44,443 bases of DNA. Origin: SIG607 sp045533195 (lineage in GTDB: Bacteria > Bacillota > Clostridia > Oscillospirales > Acutalibacteraceae). The notes under the pieces were generated by a model that did not search any database, was not told where the DNA came from, and worked only from the letters and a program-made list of their open reading frames with translations. Location of the stretch: positions 1-44,443 of the forward strand of contig JAZSHI010000025.1 in NCBI GenBank assembly GCA_045533195.1, given 5' to 3'. Position 1 is the first letter of the stretch. Each line of letters begins with the position of its first letter. The translations under genes and the position numbers were made by a program. Positions 34,153 to 41,232 of the stretch are shown one piece after another.

Positions 34153-35538
34153 TTACTCCTTGTCTTCAGCACCCTTTTTAGCGTGAAGAACGATATTTAC
34201 AATAATACCGAGGATAAGCGCACAAGCAATAGAGGTGATAGTAACCTTACCGATTGCCATAGCCATACCGCCGATACCTGCAATAAGAATAACCGAAACG
34301 GTAAAGAGATTAGCGTTATCTTCAAGGTCAACCTTCTGAATCATCTTAAGACCTGATACGGCTATAAATCCGTAAAGGGTGATGCACACACCGCCCATTA
34401 CACAACCGGGAATGGAATCAAGGAATGCAACAAATGGAGAAACGAAGGAAATAAGAACTGCCATAAACGCAGTAGTGGTAATGGTAGCAACAGAAGCATT
34501 TCTTGTAATAGCTACGCATCCTACAGACTCACCGTAGGTTGTGTTGGGGCAGCCGCCGAAGAATGCACCTACCATAGAGCCTACACCGTCACCGAGAAGT
34601 GTTCTGTGAAGACCGGGTTCGCTGAGAAGGTCACTTCCGATAATGGATGAAAGATTCTTATGGTCAGCAATATGCTCAGCAAATACAACGAGAGCAACGG
34701 GAATATACGCAACTGCTACGGTTGCAAGGTATGAAGTATCAAATTCTTTAACGCCCTTAAGTCCGTTAAGGAAGGAAAACTCGGGAACAGCAACAAAGGT
34801 TTTAAGGTTTACTCCGTCAGCTACAAGAGCTTTAAAGGGAGCAAAATCAACTATCATAAGATTAGTATTACCGGTTTTTATACCGATAAGGGTGAAAATA
34901 AGACCAACTGCATAGCCTGCAAGAATACCTATAATAAAGGGAATGAGCTTGGTCATTTTTTTGCCGTAGGTAGAACAAAGAATTACAACGAAAAGTGTGA
35001 CTAAAGCACAGATAAGAGACACCCAACTAAATCCGCTCATAACGAATGAGCCGTTAGAATCCTGAGGACCGTAAGAGAATACGTCCTTTATAGCGGCGCC
35101 AGCGAGCGAAAGACCGATAATAGCTACTGTTGGTCCTATTACTGCGGGAGGCATAAGCTTATTTATCCAATTAACACCTGCTACCTTTACAACAATAGCT
35201 ATAACAACATAAACCAGACCTGCAAATGCGGCACCGATAATAAGACCGAGATAGCCAAGGGAGGCAGATGTTGCGCCTGCGAAAGCTGCTACCATAGAAC
35301 CAATAAAGGCAAAGGATGAACCTAAGAAAACAGGACTTTTAAACTTTGTAAAAAGCTGATACACAATAGTGCCTATACCTGCACCGAAAAGCGCTGCAGA
35401 AGCACTCATTCCGTTACCTACAATAGCAGGAACTGCGATAGTTGCCGCCATAATGGCAAGAAGCTGCTGGAAGGCAAAAATAATCATTTGCCCAAATTTT
35501 GGTTTGTCACCGACATTATAAACGAGTTTTGACTCCAT
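34153..35538 (-). CDS. uraA: NCS2-family uracil permease
   Basis: This 461-residue membrane protein with 14 predicted helices belongs to the nucleobase/ascorbate transporter (NCS2) family. Key regions are 'VFAEHIADHK' (helix 8 glutamate with the UraA-type AEHIGD-like motif) and 'CPNTTYGESVGCVAITRN' (helix 10). It imports uracil by proton symport and precedes upp in the operon. It starts at an ATG with GGAGGG 7 nt upstream. The 50-nt leader shows no PyrR-type hairpin or riboswitch. Confidence 0.92.
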   Translation of the reverse strand: MESKLVYNVGDKPKFGQMIIFAFQQLLAIMAATIAVPAIVGNGMSASAALFGAGIGTIVYQLFTKFKSPVFLGSSFAFIGSMVAAFAGATSASLGYLGLIIGAAFAGLVYVVIAIVVKVAGVNWINKLMPPAVIGPTVAIIGLSLAGAAIKDVFSYGPQDSNGSFVMSGFSWVSLICALVTLFVVILCSTYGKKMTKLIPFIIGILAGYAVGLIFTLIGIKTGNTNLMIVDFAPFKALVADGVNLKTFVAVPEFSFLNGLKGVKEFDTSYLATVAVAYIPVALVVFAEHIADHKNLSSIIGSDLLSEPGLHRTLLGDGVGSMVGAFFGGCPNTTYGESVGCVAITRNASVATITTTAFMAVLISFVSPFVAFLDSIPGCVMGGVCITLYGFIAVSGLKMIQKVDLEDNANLFTVSVILIAGIGGMAMAIGKVTITSIACALILGIIVNIVLHAKKGAEDKE

Positions 35539-35591
35539 TTATAATCCCTCCGTAAAATATAGTATGAGGACATTTTTCATCCACAAGATGT

Positions 35592-35620
35592 ATTGTATCA
35601 CACTCATACAACATTTGCAA
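35592..35620 (-). promoter_or_regulatory. Promoter of the uraA-upp operon
   Basis: On the minus strand TTGCAA (35615-35620), a 17-nt spacer and TACAAT (35592-35597) lie about 50 nt ahead of the permease start. Between this and the next terminator (35621-35784) I see only AT-rich, featureless DNA. Confidence 0.7.
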
Positions 35621-35784
35621 ACATTAAATAACTTTTTTTCACTTTTTTCGATTTTTTTGTCAATTTTATCCAAAATCAAACCATTGTTTTTTACATCGAT
35701 TTTTTTAAACTTCTTAATATTATGTTCATTTATTAGCTATATTTTAGTATGTATTTTAAATTACAGTAATTTAAAAACCATCAA

Positions 35785-35813
35785 AAAACACGCAACACCT
35801 GGTTGCGTGTTTT
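35785..35813 (-). terminator. Terminator of the DUF4838 gene
   Basis: The perfect 12-bp stem AAAACACGCAAC (35785-35796) / GTTGCGTGTTTT (35802-35813), with T-runs on both strands, lies 7 nt past the stop codon of the DUF4838 gene. Confidence 0.85.
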
Positions 35814-35820
35814 TGTTATG

Positions 35821-37710
35821 TTATATTGTTCTTCTCCAGCCTATAAGGTTGTTGTAAACGTCACCCTTTAAGAAGTTATCGTCAAGAACAGTATCGGTTG
35901 CCTCTTGTAAATCTTCGCACATTTTATAAAATACTTTTATCTTTTCTTTAACACCGTCTTCATTTTTATTAAAGCGGTCAATATAAATATCTGCATTTAA
36001 TTTTACAAGCTCGGCATGGTAAGAAAGGTATTCAAAGGCTTTTATTTCACCTGATAACTTATCTATATATTTTGCTTTAAAGTTGTTAATAAAGGCTTTA
36101 GCTTCGTTATACTGCTTTATCATAGCCTCTGCTTCATAGGGCTTTTCTCCCCTTAGCACTTCGGGTTCAAAATACTTTGAAAGGGTTGAAAGATATTCCT
36201 CTACCTCTTTTGCATATTCACCGTAAGCAGTAGTGAAATATTCATTGGATATATCAGAAAAAGCTTCATTTTTGTTCCAAAGGGTTTTTGCCATACAGTA
36301 CATAGGCAGATTATTTGGGAAAGCAATACGCTGAAGCTGACAGCTAACCATTCCGTCAACTCCGATTTTATCTAAGGAAGCCATATCCTTTTGCAAAATT
36401 TTTGCACAAGCGTAATAACCGGGGTCATAGTGATGATCCCACATAAGGTGGTAATCAAACAGCATAACGTCTTTGATTCCCTGCTCATTTATCCACTTTT
36501 TAAACATTGCCACAGTTTTCGGCAGTGAACCTTTAAAGACGTTTTTGTTTCTTACGTAAGGCTCTATTTCAATTTCCTCAGTATAATCATAATCAGCATA
36601 AGAAACGGAATAAGAGCGGGAAATCGGTGCAAAATCCATTGCAAAACGGTCGGGGTTATGAAGTCTTTCGGTTTCGGGCGCCCACATTAAATCATTATAA
36701 AACGGTAATAATATTTTTGTTTTTATGCCCTGCTCAGTTAATTTTTCATCCAAATCATTCATCATCATAATAAGATAATCTGACGGAGTTTTCTTCTGAC
36801 AGTTTTCACATTCACAGTGATTATTACCGCCGTCTGCCATCCAAACGGCAATGTAATTTTTGTGCTGATTGTTTTTGCAGTAATCCACAACACAATCTAT
36901 CATTTTTCTTCTGACAGTTTCGTTAGAATAGCAAAGATTGGTATTAAGCGGCTTATTACCTCTGAATTTTCTTTCCCCGTCAAGCTGAGCCAATATTTCT
37001 TTAATTTCCTTTGGCGGTTCTCCCTCATATTCATACCAACCCGAAGCGGGCAGACCAAAGGGAGCGCAGTTCCAACCGTGTCCTACAGCCTGATATTTAA
37101 GGGAACGTTTTGCAATTTCCTCATCCAAGGAACGTACCATAGCATCAACCTCGTCATCGCTTAAGTGACCGTCAGGGAAACGCTCATAATATTGATTAAA
37201 AAATGTAGCAGGAGTTAAAAACTGGAAGAAATATTCGTTCATACCAACCTTAGGCAGCCAGTCTATCATATTGTAAACGTGCTCATAGCCTACGGTACCT
37301 TCGATACACATACCTCTATGGCTATATGAAGCAGTTTCGTTAACTTTAACGGAAAAATCGGTGTTGTGGAGTTTCTTCTTAGGGATTACTTCGCCCTCTT
37401 TTCCGGGATAAAGATAAGAGCAGCCCATCTCCTTCATAAAGCGGTAAACGGCAACCAGTACAGTTCTTTCATTACTTGCGCTGATAAAGCCTACGCCATC
37501 CTTTACGTCTATGTAAACGGTATCTTTTTCGCTTTCCTCAGTAAAGCCTATACCTACCCACAAAGCGTTTTTAACAGTTTCATCATAGGCTTCATATTTT
37601 CTAACGTCTAAAGTAACTGTAGAATCCATTTCCTTTATAAGCCTAATAAGCTCATTTACCGCATAAGAAACAGTTTCACTACTTCCTATTTTTGCTACCG
37701 TAATTCTCAT
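35821..37710 (-). CDS. DUF4838 glycoside-hydrolase-like protein
   Basis: The 629-residue protein has an N-terminal GH20/GH67-like alpha-beta domain (about 1-120: 'NELIRLIKEMD', 'AVYRFMKEMGCSYLYPG'), then a TIM-barrel DUF4838 region with the signature 'WMADGGNNHCECENCQ' (near 305-320) and 'YPG...SHRGMCIEG', and a helical C-terminus. Such proteins are presumed glycosidases or glycan-binding enzymes, with unknown substrate. There is no signal peptide, so it is probably cytoplasmic. The frame is open 39 nt further upstream, but GGGAGG lies 8 nt before the ATG at 37710, which I chose. Monocistronic, with its own promoter and terminator. Confidence 0.8.
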   Translation of the reverse strand: MRITVAKIGSSETVSYAVNELIRLIKEMDSTVTLDVRKYEAYDETVKNALWVGIGFTEESEKDTVYIDVKDGVGFISASNERTVLVAVYRFMKEMGCSYLYPGKEGEVIPKKKLHNTDFSVKVNETASYSHRGMCIEGTVGYEHVYNMIDWLPKVGMNEYFFQFLTPATFFNQYYERFPDGHLSDDEVDAMVRSLDEEIAKRSLKYQAVGHGWNCAPFGLPASGWYEYEGEPPKEIKEILAQLDGERKFRGNKPLNTNLCYSNETVRRKMIDCVVDYCKNNQHKNYIAVWMADGGNNHCECENCQKKTPSDYLIMMMNDLDEKLTEQGIKTKILLPFYNDLMWAPETERLHNPDRFAMDFAPISRSYSVSYADYDYTEEIEIEPYVRNKNVFKGSLPKTVAMFKKWINEQGIKDVMLFDYHLMWDHHYDPGYYACAKILQKDMASLDKIGVDGMVSCQLQRIAFPNNLPMYCMAKTLWNKNEAFSDISNEYFTTAYGEYAKEVEEYLSTLSKYFEPEVLRGEKPYEAEAMIKQYNEAKAFINNFKAKYIDKLSGEIKAFEYLSYHAELVKLNADIYIDRFNKNEDGVKEKIKVFYKMCEDLQEATDTVLDDNFLKGDVYNNLIGWRRTI

Positions 37711-37739
37711 AAATTTGCCTCCCTTAAAGAGTTTTTTAC

Positions 37740-37768
37740 AGTATAGCACTTCATTATATTATAGTCAA
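37740..37768 (-). promoter_or_regulatory. Promoter of the DUF4838 gene
   Basis: On the minus strand TTGACT (37763-37768), a 17-nt spacer and TATACT (37740-37745) precede the chosen ATG by about 30 nt. The -10 box overlaps the upstream in-frame extension of the ORF, which supports the later start. Confidence 0.75.
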
Positions 37769-37774
37769 TAACAA

Positions 37775-38533
37775 TCATTCGTTTTTAAGTAGATAATGAA
37801 GCATTTTTTCGGGATTGTCTAAAAAGCTCTTTGTTATTTTATAATGCTCGGTTTCCTGATAAGAAACACTTTTTATGCCTTCCTTTGAAAACTCAAGAAT
37901 CTGAGCATTTGGAAAAGCCATTAGCAAGGGTGAATGGGTAGCAATAATAAACTGTGAATCCTTTTTTATAAGCTCATTCATTTCGCTCATTAAGGTTAAA
38001 ATCCTATTAGGCGACAGCGCCGCTTCAGGCTCGTCAAGAATATAAATTCCGCCTCCAAAAAAGCGGTTTTGCACAATAGACAAAAAGCTTTCTCCGTGAG
38101 ATTGGCGATGAAGGGAAACGCCGCCGTAGCTTTCAATTATAAACGGATCAAAGGACGGCGCTTTGTCCATTTCATCAATATTGGTTGCCACGTTATAAAG
38201 GCTTTCAGCCCTAAGAAAAAAGCCGTCGTTAGCAAATTTGCGTTTTGCAATTTCGATATTTTCATATAAAGACGAATGGGTATCGTTAGTAGAAAAGGTA
38301 AAGTTTATAGAGCCGCCCTCTGCATTAAAGCCGTAAGAAACTGCTATTGCTTCAAGAAGCGTAGATTTTCCCGTACCGTTTTCACCCACAAAAAAGGTAA
38401 CGTTTGATGAGAAGGAAAGCTCCTTCTCCTTTTTTAAATATTTTATTACGGGCAAATCATTAAGATATGAATTTTCATTTAGACCGTCATTAAACAAAAT
38501 TTTAGAAATATAATCTGCGCTCAACCTTTTCAC
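37775..38533 (-). CDS. AAA-family ATPase (ABC/SMC-like head)
   Basis: This 252-residue soluble ATPase has Walker A GENGTGKST (50-58), an ABC-type signature 'SHGESFLS' (about 146-153), Walker B 'GIYILDEPEAAL' (about 162-173) and the switch histidine in 'IATHSPLL' (about 199-206). It resembles the COG3910-type predicted ATPases that lack membrane or long coiled-coil domains. Its role is unknown. It overlaps the kinase gene by 4 nt, so it belongs to the ECF-S operon, but the sequence lacks the usual features of an EcfA (Q-loop spacing and C-terminal domain), so I do not assign it as the transporter ATPase. Confidence 0.8.
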   Translation of the reverse strand: MKRLSADYISKILFNDGLNENSYLNDLPVIKYLKKEKELSFSSNVTFFVGENGTGKSTLLEAIAVSYGFNAEGGSINFTFSTNDTHSSLYENIEIAKRKFANDGFFLRAESLYNVATNIDEMDKAPSFDPFIIESYGGVSLHRQSHGESFLSIVQNRFFGGGIYILDEPEAALSPNRILTLMSEMNELIKKDSQFIIATHSPLLMAFPNAQILEFSKEGIKSVSYQETEHYKITKSFLDNPEKMLHYLLKNE

Positions 38534-39111
38534 CCTTTAATTTCAATAGTCTCGTTACATTTCTCTTTTATCTTAAAATTTTCAAAATACTTGTTTTCAA
38601 GAGGAATCCACTCATTAAAAAAGCGCTGAGCCAAAGTATGAGTATTACGTTTTAATATTCGTTCTCGTTGCAATTTTTCATCAATATCAATAAATACCGA
38701 ATAATCATAATAGTCTGAAAGTTCAGGATGCATAGAGTAAACCCCTTCAATAACTATCAGTTTATCTGGAATTACCTCTACATAATCGGAAAGGCTCATA
38801 GCCGAGCAATCAAATGGGCGATATCTAATAGTTTCTCCTCTGCTAAGCGGCTCTAAAATCTCTTTCAAAAAGCGTTCTCTGTCAACATTTCCCCCAATTT
38901 CTGCGTATCTTTCCTTCGTTCTCTGAAAGGGCTGTAAAAAGAAATCATCCATATGAAATACTGAAGCATTATATTTTTCTTTAAGCACACCGCTTAAAGT
39001 GGTTTTTCCACCTGCGCTGCCACCCTCAACAGCAACTATCATTCTTCCCTTTTTAAGTCCTTTATCTATAGCCTCAAAAAGAGGTGAAAACACTTCAAAT
39101 TCTTTTTTCAT
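38530..39111 (-). CDS. Uridine-kinase-like P-loop kinase
   Basis: The 193-residue protein has Walker A 'EGGSAGGKTT' (29-38), the 'VFHMDDFFLQPFQR' substrate region (about 51-64) and 'LIVIEGVYSM' Walker-B-like strand (about 118-127), as in uridine kinase/phosphoribulokinase-family enzymes. A nucleoside, pantothenate or other vitamin-like small molecule could be the phosphoryl acceptor. It overlaps the ECF-S gene by 4 nt (ATGA) and the ATPase gene by 4 nt; capture by phosphorylation of whatever the S component imports is a sensible inference. Confidence 0.8.
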   Translation of the reverse strand: MKKEFEVFSPLFEAIDKGLKKGRMIVAVEGGSAGGKTTLSGVLKEKYNASVFHMDDFFLQPFQRTKERYAEIGGNVDRERFLKEILEPLSRGETIRYRPFDCSAMSLSDYVEVIPDKLIVIEGVYSMHPELSDYYDYSVFIDIDEKLQRERILKRNTHTLAQRFFNEWIPLENKYFENFKIKEKCNETIEIKG

Positions 39112-39650
39112 ATTTTTCTCCTGTTTATTCTATTAAAAAGCATTACTAAAGGCGGAACTAAAATTATCTGCGCAATAATGCCGGGAACAGCGTTTATAAA
39201 AGCACCCGCCAAAAAAGCTTCAAGCGTAAATACAGAGCCTTTTATTCCGAGAATGATATACATAACCGCTCCCCACACCGCTCTTCCTGTCAGCATAGCA
39301 ATTATTAAAGAAAGATATATGTAAAGCGTTTTCTTTGGAAAGATTTTTCTCATAATACCGCTAATCAGTCCATAAGCCGCAAGTTCAAACGCCATTGCCA
39401 CAGCATTGGGAAAAAGAAAGGGCATACCAATTGTTAACGAACGAAACAAAGGGGCTATAAAGCCAACCGCCAATCCCCATTGCCAACCACAGACGAATCC
39501 GCAAAGAATAACGGGAATATGCATCGGGCAAAGCTTATTTCCTATAGTCTCTATCTGCCCCGTTAAAAACGGCATTAGGTATGTAAAAGCCAAAAACAGC
39601 GCAGACAATATCATCCTTATTAAACCTTCACGTTTTTTCATAAAATTCAT
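39108..39650 (-). CDS. ECF transporter S component
   Basis: This 180-residue membrane protein with about six helices has the ECF substrate-binding pattern 'LCPMHIPVILCGFVCGW' (about residues 40-56) and 'GFIAPLFRSLTIGMPFLFPNA'. S components bind a vitamin or nucleobase-like molecule and need an EcfA/EcfT module encoded elsewhere. Ligand is not predictable; the kinase that follows suggests one that is phosphorylated after uptake. A TTG start 30 nt upstream is in frame, but AGAGGT lies 7 nt before the ATG at 39650, which I chose. Confidence 0.83.
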   Translation of the reverse strand: MNFMKKREGLIRMILSALFLAFTYLMPFLTGQIETIGNKLCPMHIPVILCGFVCGWQWGLAVGFIAPLFRSLTIGMPFLFPNAVAMAFELAAYGLISGIMRKIFPKKTLYIYLSLIIAMLTGRAVWGAVMYIILGIKGSVFTLEAFLAGAFINAVPGIIAQIILVPPLVMLFNRINRRKI

Positions 39651-39680
39651 TATTTTGACCTCTAAAATCTCTTTATCCAA

Positions 39681-39709
39681 ATTATACTATTTTAGAAAAA
39701 TAAAGTCAA
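39681..39709 (-). promoter_or_regulatory. Promoter of the ECF-S operon
   Basis: On the minus strand TTGACT (39704-39709), a 17-nt spacer and TATAAT (39681-39686) lie about 30 nt before the chosen ECF-S start. No riboswitch-sized leader exists (about 25 nt). Confidence 0.82.
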
Positions 39710-39803
39710 TAAAGCCCTTAATCAACAATAACCGTATGAAGTTTTTTATACTTTAACGGAGCAAAATTTAGGTAAGAGTAAGTAAAAGTACACCATGCTA
39801 ACA

Positions 39804-40136
39804 TTATTTATATAGCAAGGAGATTTTCGACTTAAAATACTGTTCTTGGAAATGCGTTAATTCTGCAATCTCCTCCCGTGTGAAAGTTATGCCCTCCGGT
39901 GCAACTACCCATTTATGCTCTATATCATTCTCACGATTGATGATCGCTATAATTCTTCCGGTAAACTCAGAAACGGGCTCAGTCACACCTAAAACATAAG
40001 CATCCTCTTCTTCGCCATCTGCTGCCATCTTCCCTTCAATGTAGCCATAATTTATAGGATAATACATATCCGGATGCTCAGGATGATAACTCCCAAGCGG
40101 TCTATCAACAGTTACCGTAACAATCGGACCAATCAT
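39804..40136 (-). CDS. Short inorganic-pyrophosphatase-family protein
   Basis: This 110-residue protein has the PPase-fold pattern 'YYPINYGYIEG' (25-35) and 'DAYVLGV' (45-51). The catalytic D-x-D-P-x-D of family I pyrophosphatases is replaced by D-G-E-E-E-D, and the protein is about 65 residues shorter than E. coli PPase. It may hydrolyse another phosphoanhydride or have lost activity. The start has AAAGGAG 8 nt upstream and overlaps the stop of a four-helix-bundle remnant (ATGA). I see no clear terminator after it. Confidence 0.75.
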   Translation of the reverse strand: MIGPIVTVTVDRPLGSYHPEHPDMYYPINYGYIEGKMAADGEEEDAYVLGVTEPVSEFTGRIIAIINRENDIEHKWVVAPEGITFTREEIAELTHFQEQYFKSKISLLYK

Positions 40137-40300
40137 TTCGTATTCTCCTTTACGGTGTTGATGGACGCGATCAAGATACGGCGGATTGTACCGATTCGAT
40201 TGGCAATTACGGTTTCGTGTTTTGATCTCAATTCTCTTACAAGATTTACGATCTCCACAGCAAAATCCATAGATAAAGTTCTGAGTTTTGATTCGGACAT
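40133..40300 (-). pseudogene. Truncated four-helix-bundle (S23/Avd-like) gene remnant
   Basis: This 55-residue ORF starts 'MSESKLRTLSMDFAVEIVNL', which matches the N-terminus of the S23/four-helix-bundle family (normally about 115-125 residues, typical continuation 'IGRSGTSIGANI'). After 'ANRIG' the family frame is lost: a +1 reading gives S-A-V-S then a stop, consistent with a small frameshift followed by deletion. Only helix 1 and part of helix 2 remain. The stop TGA overlaps the ATG of the pyrophosphatase-like gene. Full-length relatives often lie among hairpin repeats such as those starting 57 nt upstream. Confidence 0.65.
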
Positions 40301-40356
40301 TTTAGCACCTACTTTCTAACTTAAGTTTATCACAAATGCTAAAGAAAGTAAAGTTA

Positions 40357-40556
40357 TGTATGCCCTAACGGGCAAGTGATGTAGTGCTTTGCACAGCGAT
40401 GTTGCTTACTTTGTTCGCAATGATGTGATGTGTTCCTTTCCACGTGCGAAGCGCACATCACGTCCGAAGGACGCATCACGCCGCAGGCACATCACGCCGC
40501 AGGCACATCACGTTCCCAAAGGGAACACATCGTTCCAAAAAAACTCCCAAGTCTTT
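40357..40556. repeat. Micro-hairpin repeat, copy 1 (5' part)
   Basis: Small palindromes (TGCCC/GGGCA, GTGC/GCAC, CGTGCG/CGCACA, CGTCC/GGACG, GCCGCAGGC twice, GTTCCC/GGGAAC) are joined by GTGATG or CATCAC linkers. From 40418 the sequence matches the repeat at 42537-42699 almost base for base, except for one extra GCCGCAGGCACATCAC unit. The match stops at 40556 inside the terminator-like hairpin and resumes at 40897. Confidence 0.8.
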
Positions 40557-40896
40557 GCCCAAGTGTTCTTGAAGACACTTGGACAGTTTTATTCGCCTAA
40601 CGGCAAGTGATATTGCTTCGCAGTGATATTCGGCTAATGCCGAGTTTCATTCGCGTTGCGAGTTTTGGAAGCGAATAAAATATCACTGAAACCGAAAGGT
40701 TTCAATATCACGATTGCCGTCGGCAATCATATCACTCTTTGCATTGCAAAGAATATCACTATATAAAATTACTACCCGAAAAAGAGTTTTGTTTTTCTCT
40801 TCTTCGGGTAGTTTTGTCTTATACTGGTACAAGCATGGAATTTGTGTACCAAATTCCGTTTCTATTGAAGGCAACTGTCCCTAGGACCCCAGCTCA
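40557..40896. mobile_element. Nested ~340-bp insertion within the repeat
   Basis: This segment is absent from the second repeat copy, where the flanks are joined as AGTCTTTTGACTC. TTTG occurs at both borders (40554-40557 and 40897-40900), compatible with a 4-bp target duplication. The insertion point is the loop of the AACTCCC..GGGAGTT hairpin. Inside are micro-hairpins with GTGATATT linkers (40607, 40623) that switch to the reverse orientation ATATCAC (40680, 40704, 40729, 40752), and a long hairpin (40771-40813). GGACAGTT near the left end recurs inverted near the right end. No transposase is encoded, so it would be non-autonomous. Confidence 0.5.
40771..40813. terminator. Terminator-like hairpin in the insertion
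   Basis: ACTACCCGAA..GAG (from 40771) pairs with CTC..TTCGGGTAGT (to 40812), followed on the plus strand by TTTGTC. It resembles an intrinsic terminator. No plus-strand gene precedes it in the window. Confidence 0.55.
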
Positions 40897-40938
40897 TTTG
40901 ACTCAGGAGTTTTTTTGGCAAGTTGTACTGATTTAGAT
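40897..40938. repeat. Micro-hairpin repeat, copy 1 (3' part)
   Basis: This stretch repeats 42658-42699 (TTTGACTC, GGAGTTTTTTT, GCAAGTTGTACTGATTTAGAT) with one base change. It completes the copy interrupted at 40556. Confidence 0.78.
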
Positions 40939-40959
40939 GCCAACTTATTTTTTCAAGTA

Positions 40960-40988
40960 TTTACAATTCAAAAGAAAAGTGATATAAT
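40960..40988 (+). promoter_or_regulatory. Promoter of the lipoprotein gene
   Basis: TTTACA (40960-40965), a 17-nt spacer and TATAAT (40983-40988) predict a start near 40995, leaving a 238-nt untranslated leader ahead of the lipoprotein gene. Confidence 0.75.
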
Positions 40989-40994
40989 AATTAT

Positions 40995-41232
40995 ATTACA
41001 CAAAATTCAATTAACAAGATATAGTGAGGAGCTTTCTATTTTTATAGAGAGTTATATCCCTTTACACATTAGTCGAAAACGAATTTGGTAAAAATGCAAA
41101 TTCCAACTTGTCTAATGTGATAGAGTTTTCTCCGATCTTGTTGAGTTTTGTGTTGCAGCAATCGGAGTTTGCGTTTTTCGGTGTGTGTAACTTCGGTGGC
41201 ACACACTTTTTTGATTTTAGGAGGAATAAAAT
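40995..41232 (+). promoter_or_regulatory. Structured leader ending in an intrinsic terminator
   Basis: Four stem-loops fill the leader. (1) GATATA/TATATC (41019-41024 with 41053-41058) enclosing CTTTCTAT/ATAGAGAG. (2) CACATTAG/CTAATGTG (41065-41072 with 41112-41119) with a symmetric 8x8 internal loop and an inner GAATTTG/CAAATTC stem (41081-41087 with 41097-41103). (3) CTCCGAT/ATCGGAG (41130-41136 with 41161-41167). (4) a terminator, GTGTGTG/CACACAC (41181-41187 with 41200-41206) plus TTTTTT. The gene's AGGAGG site (41219-41224) comes just after, so transcription must pass a terminator to express the gene. I recognise no known riboswitch class. Confidence 0.6.
41181..41212 (+). terminator. 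Intrinsic terminator inside the lipoprotein leader
   Basis: A 7-bp stem GTGTGTG (41181-41187) / CACACAC (41200-41206) is followed by six T and ends 6 nt before the ribosome binding site. It is the likely switch point of the leader. Confidence 0.62.

Noticed and set aside
35564..35857. 97-residue hydrophobic plus-strand ORF in the gap after the uraA promoter
   Set aside because: AT-rich DNA yields Phe/Leu/Ile-rich frames by chance; it runs through a terminator hairpin and into the DUF4838 gene, with no binding site.
37711..37749. 13-residue N-terminal extension of the DUF4838 protein
   Set aside because: It would include the ribosome site and part of the -10 box; the ATG at 37710 has ideal GGGAGG spacing.
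40318..40327. AACTTAAGTT palindrome upstream of the four-helix-bundle remnant
   Set aside because: A 10-bp AT-rich palindrome is expected by chance here and no clear promoter surrounds it.
40418..40556. Possible CRISPR array
   Set aside because: Units are variable palindromes with 6-8 nt linkers; there are no uniform repeats of 25-40 nt with unique spacers and no cas genes.
40389..40610. 73-residue plus-strand ORF in the repeat region
   Set aside because: Made entirely of micro-hairpin repeat sequence, spans the insertion border and lacks a ribosome site.
40683..40874. 63-residue minus-strand ORF in the nested insertion
   Set aside because: It is translated from the terminator-like hairpin and linker units; no homology and no ribosome binding site.
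41181..41212. T-box riboswitch, because of GGTGGCAC near the leader terminator
   Set aside because: The resemblance to the T-box core is partial, its place in the terminator loop is wrong, there is no Stem I/specifier layout, and the gene is not amino-acid related.
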